Source: Dyella flava (lineage in GTDB: Bacteria > Pseudomonadota > Gammaproteobacteria > Xanthomonadales > Rhodanobacteraceae). Taken from it: a stretch of DNA of 32,103 bases. Position numbers and translations under genes: made by a program. Where the stretch lies: assembly GCF_016904955.1 (NCBI RefSeq), contig NZ_JADIKE010000020.1:1-32103 (forward strand). Direction: 5' to 3'. Below the pieces are notes generated by a model. That model was given only the letters and a program-made list of their open reading frames with translations. It had not been told where the DNA came from and did not search any database. Positions 24,253-31,800 of the stretch are shown piece by piece. The number at the start of each line of letters is the position of its first letter. Position 1 is the first letter of the stretch.

Positions 24253-25248
24253 ATGACAATCATCAAAGCCGCCGCCGTACAGATCAGCCCTGTGCTCTAT
24301 AGCCGCGAGGCCACCGTCGAAAAGATCGTTCAGAAGATTCATGAGCTGGGCCAGAAGGGCGTGCAGTTCGCCACCTTCCCGGAAACCGTGGTGCCGTATT
24401 ACCCGTACTTTGCGGCCGTCCAGACGCCGATGGCGCAACTGATGGGCGACGAGTATCTGCGGTTGCTTGAGCAGTCCGTGACGGTGCCGTCCCCGACGAC
24501 CGATGCTATCGGCGAAGCGGCGCGCAAGGCGGGCATGGTGGTCTCCATCGGCGTGAATGAACGTGACGGCGGCACCATCTACAACACGCAATTGCTGTTC
24601 GACGCCGACGGCAGCTTGATCCAGCGCCGCCGCAAGATCACGCCGACCCATTTCGAACGCATGATCTGGGGCCAGGGTGACGGATCGGGCTTGCGCGCCG
24701 TCGACAGCAAGGTCGGTCGCATTGGCCAGCTGGCATGCTTTGAGCACAACAACCCGCTGGCACGCTATGCGCTGATGGCCGACGGTGAGCAGATCCATTC
24801 GGCCATGTACCCGGGCTCTGCTTTCGGCGACGGGTTTGCGATGCGGATGGAAATCAACATCCGTCAGCACGCGCTGGAATCGGGCGCTTTCGTGGTGAAC
24901 GCAACCGCCTGGCTGGATGCCGAGCAGCAGGCGCAGATCATGCGGGATACGGGTTGTGCGATCGGCCCGATCTCGGGTGGCTGCTTCACCACGATCATTG
25001 CACCCGACGGCACGATTTTGGGCGAACCGCTGCGATCGGGCGAAGGCGAGGTCATCGCCGATCTCGATTTCACGCTGATCTACCGCCGCAAGCAGCAAAT
25101 GGATTCGCGCGGCCACTACGCCCGTCCGGAACTGCTCAGCCTGCTGATCGACCGCACCCCGACGGCGCCTATCCATGAGCGTGGAACGCACCGCGGCATC
25201 GACATCGCGCGAACTGAAGAAGCGGCGCGCATCATCGAGATCGCGTAA
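24253..25248 (+). CDS. Nitrilase, sll0784/Nit6803-like (carbon-nitrogen hydrolase)
   Basis: This 331-aa protein carries the full nitrilase triad: Glu44 in ATFPETVVPYYPYF, Lys128 in RRRKITPTHFER and Cys162 in GQLACFEHNNPLARYAL. Segments such as VTVPSPTTDAIG, MIWGQGDGSGLR, RQHALESGAFVVNAT and MDSRGHYARPELL follow the cyanobacterial sll0784/Nit6803 group of aliphatic nitrilases, in which the usual form of the active site is CWEH; here Trp is Phe. It hydrolyses a nitrile to the acid and ammonia. GAGG precedes the ATG. The usual Nit1C companions (radical SAM, GNAT, AIR-synthase-like genes) are absent. Confidence 0.92.
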   Translation: MTIIKAAAVQISPVLYSREATVEKIVQKIHELGQKGVQFATFPETVVPYYPYFAAVQTPMAQLMGDEYLRLLEQSVTVPSPTTDAIGEAARKAGMVVSIGVNERDGGTIYNTQLLFDADGSLIQRRRKITPTHFERMIWGQGDGSGLRAVDSKVGRIGQLACFEHNNPLARYALMADGEQIHSAMYPGSAFGDGFAMRMEINIRQHALESGAFVVNATAWLDAEQQAQIMRDTGCAIGPISGGCFTTIIAPDGTILGEPLRSGEGEVIADLDFTLIYRRKQQMDSRGHYARPELLSLLIDRTPTAPIHERGTHRGIDIARTEEAARIIEIA

Positions 25249-25301
25249 CGGATCGCTGGCGAATTCCCCTTCCCTACTTTCAGAACGTGAGCGAGACAGC
25301 C

Positions 25302-26219
25302 ATGACAACGTCGAATGACAGTCCCATCCTGGTCACGGGTGCAGCCGGCGCCGTCGGCGGCATCGGCCAGAGCGTCACCGCCATGTTGCTGGCCAAGGGC
25401 CACAAGGTGCGCGCACTCGTCCGCCGGGCAGACGAACGTTCCAGGAGCCTGCGCCGGCTCGGGGCGGAGGTTGTCACCGGTGACCTTACCGATCTTGAGT
25501 CGATGCATCGGGTCATCGAGGGCTGCCAGCGCGTCTACTTCGGCATGTCGATCTCGCCGGCCTATCTGGAAGCAACGGTGAATTTCGCCGCCGTAGCACG
25601 CCATCACGGCGTCGAGGCGATCGTGAACATCTCGCAGATGACGGTATCGGAGATGGGCATCCACGACACCACCCACAGCCCGCAGCACAAACTGCACTGG
25701 CTGGCGGAACAGGTGCTGGAGTGGTCGGGACTGCCGGTGGTGACGGTGCGTCCAACCGCCTTTATCGAAGGCTTTTTCCTGCGCCTCGCCGCCAATGCGG
25801 TGCGCGAGTCCGATGAGCTGGTGCTGCCGCTGGGCGACGCCAGGACCTCACCCATCGCGGCCTTCGACGTGGCACGCGTGGTAGCCACGATTCTCGATGA
25901 TCCCGCGCCGCATATCGGCCAGATCTACAACCTGACCGGCCCCGAATCGGCGGATATTGATCACTACGCGCGCGCATTCTCCGAAGCGCTTGGCCGCACG
26001 ATTCGCTATCGCAATGTGCCGGTCGCGCCGTGGTCCGAGAAGCTTCGCGAACTTGGTGTGCCGGCACATCTGATCAGCCACCTTGCGGTGATGGCCGAAC
26101 TTCACGCGCAGGGGCGATACGACCGCATGACCGACGACGTGTTCAAGCTCACCGGTCAGCAGCCCATGAACATGACCGCGTGGGTGAAACAGCATGCCGC
26201 TGAGTTCACGCGCGACTAA
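25302..26219 (+). CDS. NmrA-family NAD(P)-binding protein
   Basis: This 305-aa Rossmann protein has the dinucleotide motif ILVTGAAGAVGGIGQSV (a little longer than the usual GxxGxxG), ALVRRADERSRSLRRLGAEVVTGDLTDLES, a catalytic-site region with HSPQHKLHWLAEQVLEWSGLPVVTVRPTAF, and YNLTGPESADIDHYARAFSEALG, typical of the atypical-SDR NmrA/HSCARG group. It may reduce a quinone or carbonyl, or sense NADPH. I place the start at the ATG at 25302; a GTG at 25287 in the same frame is possible, and neither has a strong ribosome site. It is third in the nitrilase cluster. Confidence 0.86.
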   Translation: MTTSNDSPILVTGAAGAVGGIGQSVTAMLLAKGHKVRALVRRADERSRSLRRLGAEVVTGDLTDLESMHRVIEGCQRVYFGMSISPAYLEATVNFAAVARHHGVEAIVNISQMTVSEMGIHDTTHSPQHKLHWLAEQVLEWSGLPVVTVRPTAFIEGFFLRLAANAVRESDELVLPLGDARTSPIAAFDVARVVATILDDPAPHIGQIYNLTGPESADIDHYARAFSEALGRTIRYRNVPVAPWSEKLRELGVPAHLISHLAVMAELHAQGRYDRMTDDVFKLTGQQPMNMTAWVKQHAAEFTRD

Positions 26220-26245
26220 AACAGCACACACCTGAGGAAAATCCC

Positions 26246-26650
26246 ATGAAAGCATCAAACATCGCGATGGCGACGTTATTGGCCATCACCGGCAGCTTCA
26301 CATTTCAAGCCGCACACGCGCAGCAAATGGCAGGAACCCACCGCAAGGAACTGTCCCAGCACAATCTCGACATTCCAGGATGGGAAGAAGTCCAAATGCG
26401 GGTTGACATCGACCCGGGCCAGACCGCACCCAAGCACAAGCATCCCGGTGCAGAGATCATCTACGTGATCGAGGGCACCCTGGAGTACCGGCTCGAAGGC
26501 CAGGCGCCGGTAACGCTCAAGGCGGGCGATGTGCTGTTTGTCCCGACCGGCATCGCGCATAGCGCCAAGAATGTTGGACAGACCAATGCGGCGGAGCTGG
26601 GCACCTATATCGTTCCCATCGGGAAACCGCTGGTCGAGTTGGTGAAGTGA
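26246..26650 (+). CDS. Secreted cupin-domain protein
   Basis: This 134-aa protein has a Sec signal peptide (MKASNIAMATLLAITGSFTF, cleavage after AHA). A single cupin domain follows: motif 1 in GQTAPKHKHPGAEIIYVIEGTLEY with His and Glu metal ligands, and motif 2 in LKAGDVLFVPTGIAHSAKN with the last His. It should act in the periplasm as a small metal-dependent enzyme or binding protein. GAGG stands 8 nt before the ATG. Its place between NmrA and an NTF2-like gene ties a periplasmic step to an otherwise cytoplasmic pathway. Confidence 0.86.
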   Translation: MKASNIAMATLLAITGSFTFQAAHAQQMAGTHRKELSQHNLDIPGWEEVQMRVDIDPGQTAPKHKHPGAEIIYVIEGTLEYRLEGQAPVTLKAGDVLFVPTGIAHSAKNVGQTNAAELGTYIVPIGKPLVELVK

Positions 26651-26663
26651 GCGGGTTTGGGCC

Positions 26664-27101
26664 ATGAAATTCACCGACACCGCGCCAACCCTTCCGCGTC
26701 CTACCGGACCGCCGCCGTGGCTTGGCAAGCTCGCACCGGATGCAACGCTTGAAGGCGCTGTCCTGAAACGTGCCGTACATGGCAAGGACAACATTCTTGC
26801 GCTTATTTCGCATGCCCGAACCTTATACGAATTCCAGGACTACACCTATTACGGTCACTGGGGCAGCCAGTTCTTCGTCGAGTCGTATCGGGCAAGCGTG
26901 AACGGCGTTCCCGTCGAATGCTCGGTCATCGTCCATATGAATGACGCCGGCGAAGCGGACTCGCTATTGATCCACCACTACCCGCTTGATGCTGCGCTGG
27001 AGTTCTCGCGCCTGATGGGCGAAAAATTTGGCGATCAGTTTGACGACTTATATCTAACTGCTGCGCAAGCGGATGCCGTAGCGAAAGCATCGAACAAGTA
27101 A
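26664..27101 (+). CDS. Small NTF2-like/hypothetical protein closing the nitrilase cluster
   Basis: This 145-aa protein opens MKFTDTAPTLPRPTGPPPWLGKL. Its core, DNILALISHARTLYEFQDYTYYGHWGSQFFVESYRASVNGVPVECSVIVHMNDAGEADSLLIHHYP, is split here only for description: strands of this pattern with a conserved HHYPLDAALEFSRLMGEKFG helix fit NTF2-like proteins. There is no signal peptide. The gene starts 13 bp after the cupin gene, so it is surely in the same transcript. I cannot name a reaction. Confidence 0.65.
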   Translation: MKFTDTAPTLPRPTGPPPWLGKLAPDATLEGAVLKRAVHGKDNILALISHARTLYEFQDYTYYGHWGSQFFVESYRASVNGVPVECSVIVHMNDAGEADSLLIHHYPLDAALEFSRLMGEKFGDQFDDLYLTAAQADAVAKASNK

Positions 27102-27247
27102 CGGTCCAAACATCCCCGGCATCACCTGCCCGGTGTATTGAGCGCTCTGCTCATGCCTTGCTTGTCAAAAAGATCAGTTCGGGCCTGAATCCAAGCCATG
27201 CTTTCCATCAGGCATGCACATGCTTCGCTGTCCACGCATGGACCGCA

Positions 27248-27278
27248 CCCTTGTCTGTACTGATCGTACAAACAAGGG
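27248..27278. terminator. 13-bp inverted repeat between convergent transcripts
   Basis: CCCTTGTCTGTAC (27248-27260) pairs with GTACAAACAAGGG (27266-27278) except at one position, loop TGATC. It lies between the end of the nitrilase cluster and the end of the quinone oxidoreductase, where a two-way transcription stop is expected. It lacks a U-tract, and the TGTAC-N5-GTACA core also resembles a TetR-type operator, so its role is open. Confidence 0.45.
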
Positions 27279-27307
27279 CGTTCTGAAGCAGGATGGTCAA
27301 TGGCCAG

Positions 27308-28267
27308 TTACGGGATCAGGACCAGCTTGCCGTGCTTGGCGCGACCTTCGAGATCGGCGTGGGCCCGAGCTGCATCGCTTAGCGTGTATTGGCTGGCTGG
27401 CGCCACCTTCAACCATCCCGCTTCCAACGCGTCGATGACGATCTTGGCGCGACGTTGCAATTCATGCGGATCGGCGATGTATGCGAAGAGCGCACCGCCC
27501 GCCAGTCGCACGGACTTGGCCATCAGGATGTGCGGCTCGATCGCCGGGGGAGCGCCCGACGAGGCACCGAATGACACCACCGTACCGCCGCGCGCAAGGC
27601 TCGCTACGCTGCCGAGCAGCGTCGCTTTACCCACCGAGTCGTACGCGATGTCCACACCGCGTCCCTGCGTGATGTCGTGCACGCGATCAGCAAAATCGGT
27701 GGTGCGGTAGTTGATGACTTCGTCCGCGCCGCGATCGCGTGCGATCTGCAATTTCTCCTCGCTGGATGCCGTCGCGATCACGGTGGCACCCAGATGCTTG
27801 AGCCATTGAATCAGCAACTGTCCGACGCCGCCGGCGGCGGCGTGCACCAAGGCGATGTCCTTGGCAGTGATGTCGCGATATTCGTGAACCAGGTATTGCG
27901 CCGTCATCGCCTGGAGCAGCAAACCCTGCTCGATAGCGAATGACCGTGGCAACACGATCGCCCTGGCTGCCGGCACGGTGGCGAACTCGGCATAGGAGCC
28001 CAGGGCGTCAACCCAGCCAATGCGATCTCCGCGCTTGAGCCCGGCCACGCCCTCGCCCAGCGCGGTGATGGTGCCAACGCCTTCCACGCCGGGAACGTAA
28101 GGTTTGGGAAGCTCAAACAGACCTTCTCGCTGGGCGATATCCACGTAATTGATGCCGGCCGCTTCAACCTGAACGAGCACTTCGCCCTTGGACGGCTGCG
28201 ACGATGGACCTTCGGTGACGGCCAGCTGCTCTGGACCGCCGTTATGGGAAACCAAGACTTGCTTCAT
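27308..28267 (-). CDS. NADPH:quinone oxidoreductase (zinc-free MDR family)
   Basis: This 319-aa medium-chain reductase has AAGINYVDIAQREG in the substrate lobe, PGVEGVGTITALGEGV, and the cofactor motif VHAAAGGVGQLLIQWLKHLGATVIATASS (about residues 138-166). The Cys and His zinc ligands of alcohol dehydrogenases are lacking, as in quinone oxidoreductases. It would reduce quinones with NADPH. GAGG lies 8 nt before the ATG. It is divergent from an HxlR regulator, a common pairing for quinone or aldehyde stress responses. Confidence 0.92.
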   Translation of the reverse strand: MKQVLVSHNGGPEQLAVTEGPSSQPSKGEVLVQVEAAGINYVDIAQREGLFELPKPYVPGVEGVGTITALGEGVAGLKRGDRIGWVDALGSYAEFATVPAARAIVLPRSFAIEQGLLLQAMTAQYLVHEYRDITAKDIALVHAAAGGVGQLLIQWLKHLGATVIATASSEEKLQIARDRGADEVINYRTTDFADRVHDITQGRGVDIAYDSVGKATLLGSVASLARGGTVVSFGASSGAPPAIEPHILMAKSVRLAGGALFAYIADPHELQRRAKIVIDALEAGWLKVAPASQYTLSDAARAHADLEGRAKHGKLVLIP

Positions 28268-28296
28268 GGGAAAAACCTCGGGGGTGGTGGTTCAAG

Positions 28297-28366
28297 GTCA
28301 CTTTGGGGTCTATAGTTCCCATCCGAAAGAAGGCACCTTTTCGTAGTCTAGGTACCTAAAAGTGAC
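28297..28366. promoter_or_regulatory. Inverted repeats in the quinone oxidoreductase/HxlR divergent promoter
   Basis: TAGGTACCTA (28349-28358) is a perfect 10-bp palindrome ending 3 nt before the HxlR start codon. Wider apart, GTCACTTT (28297-28304) and AAAGTGAC (28359-28366) are exact reverse complements, the latter covering the GTG start codon. HxlR proteins often bind such dyads next to their own start, so autorepression and induction of the reductase are likely. Confidence 0.45.
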
Positions 28367-28730
28367 TGCCCCCATCGAAACCCCTCTCCCGCCGAATGTC
28401 TTCAGCTCGTCCTGCCCCACACGGCGGGTGCTCGACAGCGTGGCGGACAAATGGTCGTTGCTGGTGTTTCTTGCGCTCAAGGATCACGAGCTGCGCTTCA
28501 ACGAGTTGCGCCGCAGGCTTGAAAGCATCTCGCAGAAGGTGCTCACGCAAACACTGCGCAAGATGGAACAGGACGGCTTCATATCGCGTGCAGTCTTTCC
28601 GACTGTTCCCGTCACGGTCGAATACAAACTCACGCCGTTGGGCCTGAGCCTTCTCGACGTGATTGAAAACCTGAGCGAGTGGGCGGAAACGCATGCCCAC
28701 GAATTGAATCCCACGCGCACATCGGCGTAG
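28362..28730 (+). CDS. HxlR-family winged-helix regulator
   Basis: This 122-aa MarR-like winged-helix protein has the HxlR pattern: Cys18 in SSSCPTRRVLDSVADKWS (the redox- or electrophile-sensing Cys position), LRFNELRRRLESISQKVLTQTLRKMEQDG as recognition helix region, and VEYKLTPLG in the wing. The GTG at 28362 is the start; ribosome-site strength is low. It is divergent from the quinone oxidoreductase with 94 bp between, and probably controls it in response to quinones, aldehydes or thiol stress. Confidence 0.9.
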   Translation: MTAPIETPLPPNVFSSSCPTRRVLDSVADKWSLLVFLALKDHELRFNELRRRLESISQKVLTQTLRKMEQDGFISRAVFPTVPVTVEYKLTPLGLSLLDVIENLSEWAETHAHELNPTRTSA

Positions 28731-29107
28731 TAATCGCTGCGTTATTGCACGCAGCAAGGCACCTGCAACAGCGCCATCCATCCACACGCGAATGCCTTGT
28801 CGATCACTCGCGCGACATGTTCAACAAACATTCGCGATAAGTTGCGAGTGCTGCCGATCGATGCAACGCATGATTGAAATCGTGCGACCTGTGTAACGCG
28901 TGACTGAAGGCACTTTCGCGTGCGTAGCCGAGCGATTCGGCGAGCCTGTTTTGATCTCATGCCCTCGCGTTGACGTGGCATCAGCGCGATCCAACATTTG
29001 GTTAACGATTAGCAGCGTTCATGAAGACGCGCGACGTCTGGAGAGAGGGGTTACATGTCTTTCGTCGCAATGATATAACGTTCCGATTCAGTAAGACGGG
29101 GGCTGGC
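28731..29107. other. 377-bp region upstream of the M23/Cdh operon
   Basis: No reliable gene is visible. An imperfect direct repeat (AACGCATGATTGAA near 28863 and AACGCGTGACTGAA near 28895, 32 nt apart) could be a tandem regulator site. A frame from 29021 runs into the next gene, but its ATG has no ribosome site. Confidence 0.4.
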
Positions 29108-29389
29108 ATGCAACAGTCGCGGTCGATTGACGGCCGACGGAGAGCTTTTGTTCTCTGTTTCGGTCGCGGTGTAACGTTGGCGCGCTTTCGGTGGCTGCTG
29201 CTGATACTCGGCCTGTTCGCCACCGATTCGGTGGGTGCGAATGCGTCTGCCGGCGATGCGTTGCCGTTGCAGATTGATGAAAGCATCGACTTGGCGATAA
29301 CGGTGCTCCCGTCGCCGCGCTCCGCACAATCATTGAATGTCATGCATGACTTGGTCATGGGGTTCTGGCGTAACGGGGAGTGCGGATGA
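29108..29389 (+). CDS. Small membrane-anchored or secreted protein of unknown function
   Basis: This 93-aa frame starts at 29108 behind GGGGG at suitable spacing. It has a basic N-terminus, one hydrophobic segment (ARFRWLLLILGLFATDSVG) ending in ANASA, a possible signal-peptidase site, then a short acidic tail with DESIDLAITVLPS. Its stop codon overlaps the next start as ATGA (29386-29389), the same coupling used later in the operon, which is the best evidence that it is real. I recognise no family. Confidence 0.5.
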   Translation: MQQSRSIDGRRRAFVLCFGRGVTLARFRWLLLILGLFATDSVGANASAGDALPLQIDESIDLAITVLPSPRSAQSLNVMHDLVMGFWRNGECG

Positions 29390-30669
29390 AGCGCCGGGTA
29401 TCGTTGGTTGTCATGCCGATTGTCTTCTGCTCCCTCACTGCCACCGCCAAGCCACCTTCGCGGCCGTGCGTGATGCATCGTGAAACCGTCCAGCAGGGGG
29501 ACAGCGCGCCCACATTGGCGCAGCAAGCCGGTGTGGATGCCAGTCAATACGCCAACTGGGCCAAACATGCGTCGCCACGCGTGCTGCAGTCCTTGCAGCG
29601 CATGCGCCCCGGTGACCGGTTCGAGGTCTGCGTATCGACCAGGACGTCTGCGGGAAATGCGATCTACAACCTTGCGGTTGTGCGCGACAAGCAAGGCCGC
29701 CTGGCCGCCGAACAGGCAGCAACCCAAACGCCGTCCGAATCGATCGCGTCGCTATCCAGCGTGACGGGAGACGTGCTGCTCTCGCCTTCGCTGTCCCATG
29801 TCACGGGAGACGCGCTGCTCTCACCTGCCCCACATCCATCGACCCATACGCCGCAGCAGCCGGTAGCTACGTTAGCCGCGGTAAACCCGCACGCGCCGAA
29901 CGGCTGGATTATCCGATTGCTTCCTCCGGGGATGCCGCTGAGCAAGGCGCTGAGCCAGTCGCTAGGCCATCGCCCGGTGGTGGATGCGATTGTTGCGTAT
30001 GCGAAGCACGTCTGGAACATGCCGGAGCGCATTCCGTCCAAAGGCCAATACACCGTGGCGATACGGCCGTCCGAGAGCGGACACGAGCTGGCCTATTTCC
30101 AATTCGAAGACCGCGGCCGCACACAAAAGGTGTATCACTATGTGGATGACGCCGGGCACGATTATGTGGTGAGTTCGCATGGGCGCGGTTTCGAGGTACT
30201 TAAACCGATGCCGCCCGTTCATGACGCACGCATGTCGTCGGGGTGGGGCTGGCGCATCCAGCCGGTGCTTGGCGGTAACGAATTCCACCAGGGCGTCGAT
30301 TACGCCGCGCCGAAAGGTACTCCCGTGCGCGCGGCCATGGATGGGGTAGTGGCACTCTCGGAATGGCGTGGCGAATACGGCCGCGTAGTCGAGGTCAAGC
30401 ACGCCCATGACCTGGCGACGCGTTACGGCCACTTGAGCAGCTTCGCGGCGAGCATTCACCCCGGCGTGCATGTGCATCGTGGCGAGATCATCGGTTATGT
30501 CGGCAGCACCGGCCTCTCGACCGGTCCGCATCTGTATTACGAAGTCTGGGATCACGGTGTTCGGGTCAATCCGCTGACTCATACCCAGTGGACGGTTGTC
30601 GCCAGTCTCGATGCGCAGGAACGGCGGAGCCTGATGAACTACATCGACGACGCCAAAGCCGCGCCATGA
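29386..30669 (+). CDS. M23-family peptidoglycan endopeptidase
   Basis: This 427-aa envelope protein has an N-terminal signal peptide (RVSLVVMPIVFCSLTATA), a LysM/OapA-like region (VQQGDSAPTLAQQAGVD, LQRMRPGDRFEVC), a low-complexity linker and a C-terminal LytM domain. Zn ligands are visible: His301 and Asp305 in FHQGVDYAAPKGTPVRA, and His382 in GPHLYYEVWDHG. It should cut peptide cross-links in the periplasm. GGGGAG stands 6 nt before the ATG at 29386. The linker holds an internal 13-residue tandem repeat (VTGDVLLSP/VTGDALLSP). Its stop overlaps the start of the Cdh gene. Confidence 0.9.
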   Translation: MKRRVSLVVMPIVFCSLTATAKPPSRPCVMHRETVQQGDSAPTLAQQAGVDASQYANWAKHASPRVLQSLQRMRPGDRFEVCVSTRTSAGNAIYNLAVVRDKQGRLAAEQAATQTPSESIASLSSVTGDVLLSPSLSHVTGDALLSPAPHPSTHTPQQPVATLAAVNPHAPNGWIIRLLPPGMPLSKALSQSLGHRPVVDAIVAYAKHVWNMPERIPSKGQYTVAIRPSESGHELAYFQFEDRGRTQKVYHYVDDAGHDYVVSSHGRGFEVLKPMPPVHDARMSSGWGWRIQPVLGGNEFHQGVDYAAPKGTPVRAAMDGVVALSEWRGEYGRVVEVKHAHDLATRYGHLSSFAASIHPGVHVHRGEIIGYVGSTGLSTGPHLYYEVWDHGVRVNPLTHTQWTVVASLDAQERRSLMNYIDDAKAAP

Positions 30670-31472
30670 ACAATCGGATGCACGCGGCACGTGCCTGGCT
30701 GAGCTTGTGCGCGTGCGCCGTGTTGGGGTGGACCGCGTCCGGTGCCCACGCCGCAGATGCGCATGCCAAGGATCGCGATGCCTTGTGGAAACAGGTGCAC
30801 GACATGTGCGCCGTCAAAGCCGGACAAGGTGTCTATCCACCCGCCCCATGCATTGATGTGCAACCCGGCCAGAACGGCTATGCCATCTTCAAGGATCGTG
30901 ATGGGCGCTATCAGTACCTGCTGCTGCCGCTGGCGCGTATCACCGGTATCGAAAGTCCCCTGCTATTGACGCCTGATGCAGCCAACTACCTGGCGCGCGC
31001 GTGGAGCGCGCGTCTGTATGTCGAAGCGGCACTGGATGCGGAACAATCGCGCGATGTCATCGGCCTGGTTGTCAATTCGCCGATGGGCCGTTCGCAAGAC
31101 CAACTGCACATTCATATCGACTGCCTGCGCGCAGACGTTCGCGACACCATCAAGCGCCTGCTCCCCGCCATCACCGAACACTGGAACTGGCTACCGGAAG
31201 CCTTGCCGCCGAATCAACATCGCTACCTGGCCCGCTGGGTGAGCGGTGCAGACCTGAAGATCAATCCCTTCAAGGATCTGGCCCACGCCTTGCCGCCGGG
31301 CGATTCGATGGCCATGCATAGCCTGGTGGTCATCGGCGCTTATTCACCCTCGGGCAAACCAGGGTTTGTGCTGCTGAGCGGCCGAGTCGATGTGGCGAAC
31401 CTGGATCGCGGCAATGCGGATGATCTACAGGACATGGGTTGTGCGATTGCTCGTCGTGTAACAAGCCTGTGA
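30666..31472 (+). CDS. cdh: CDP-diacylglycerol diphosphatase
   Basis: This 268-aa protein has a signal sequence (AWLSLCACAVLGWTASGAHA) and the CDP-diacylglycerol pyrophosphatase signature GRSQDQLHIHIDCLR (HIT-like histidines), preceded by NYLARAWSAR. It splits CDP-diacylglycerol to CMP and phosphatidate at the inner membrane. Length matches E. coli Cdh. The ATG overlaps the M23 stop (ATGA at 30666-30669); MHAAR at 30678 is an alternative start. The coupling of a lipid-precursor hydrolase to a cell-wall hydrolase suggests joint control of envelope turnover. Confidence 0.88.
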   Translation: MNNRMHAARAWLSLCACAVLGWTASGAHAADAHAKDRDALWKQVHDMCAVKAGQGVYPPAPCIDVQPGQNGYAIFKDRDGRYQYLLLPLARITGIESPLLLTPDAANYLARAWSARLYVEAALDAEQSRDVIGLVVNSPMGRSQDQLHIHIDCLRADVRDTIKRLLPAITEHWNWLPEALPPNQHRYLARWVSGADLKINPFKDLAHALPPGDSMAMHSLVVIGAYSPSGKPGFVLLSGRVDVANLDRGNADDLQDMGCAIARRVTSL

Positions 31473-31525
31473 GTTCCCACATTTAGCTTTTAAGTGCATC
31501 AATACCATTGAAGCAGCCAATTGCT

Positions 31526-31783
31526 CTATTCGTTATATGCGAAGAACGCCCTCGCCTCTTCCAACGTGGGGCGCCTGCTAGGCGTGAGCGTCAGCTCAGC
31601 CCCCAATGCTTTGGCGATGGCGGCGTAGGCCTTCATGGAAACACTAGGGTCCCCACGCTCCACTTGAATCACCTTTAGGCGAGGCACGTTGGCTAGCTGG
31701 GCGACCTTGGCTTGGGTCATTGACCGACTATTCCGCATGTCTCGCAAGGATTTGCCGAGGCGGATAAGAGGTATCGTGTACAT
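31526..31783 (-). CDS. XRE-family helix-turn-helix regulator
   Basis: This 85-aa protein carries one HTH_3 domain (IRLGKSLRDMRNSRSMTQAKVAQLANVPRLKVIQVE, described in parts, about residues 6-45) and a short Thr/Pro-rich tail with SRRPTLEEARAFF. It resembles HipB or HigA antitoxins and small phage-type regulators. No Shine-Dalgarno is visible before the ATG at 31783. A palindrome covers the start, so autorepression is likely. No toxin gene flanks it in the window: Cdh ends 53 bp away on the other side and the upstream side is repeat DNA. Confidence 0.85.
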   Translation of the reverse strand: MYTIPLIRLGKSLRDMRNSRSMTQAKVAQLANVPRLKVIQVERGDPSVSMKAYAAIAKALGAELTLTPSRRPTLEEARAFFAYNE

Positions 31784-31800
31784 GTATCGAATTCAATACA
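31783..31800. promoter_or_regulatory. Near-perfect palindrome over the XRE gene start
   Basis: TGTATCGAATTCAATACA reads the same on both strands at 16 of 18 positions. It begins at the first base of the XRE start codon. A site so placed would let the regulator shut its own transcription or translation. Confidence 0.6.

Noticed and set aside
24247..25308. A 353-codon minus frame opposite the nitrilase
   Set aside because: The nitrilase triad is unmistakable on +. The antisense product is His/Arg-rich and has no family pattern.
28742..28981. A 79-codon minus frame upstream of the M23 operon
   Set aside because: No ribosome site, Arg/Cys-rich composition and no motif; probably chance.
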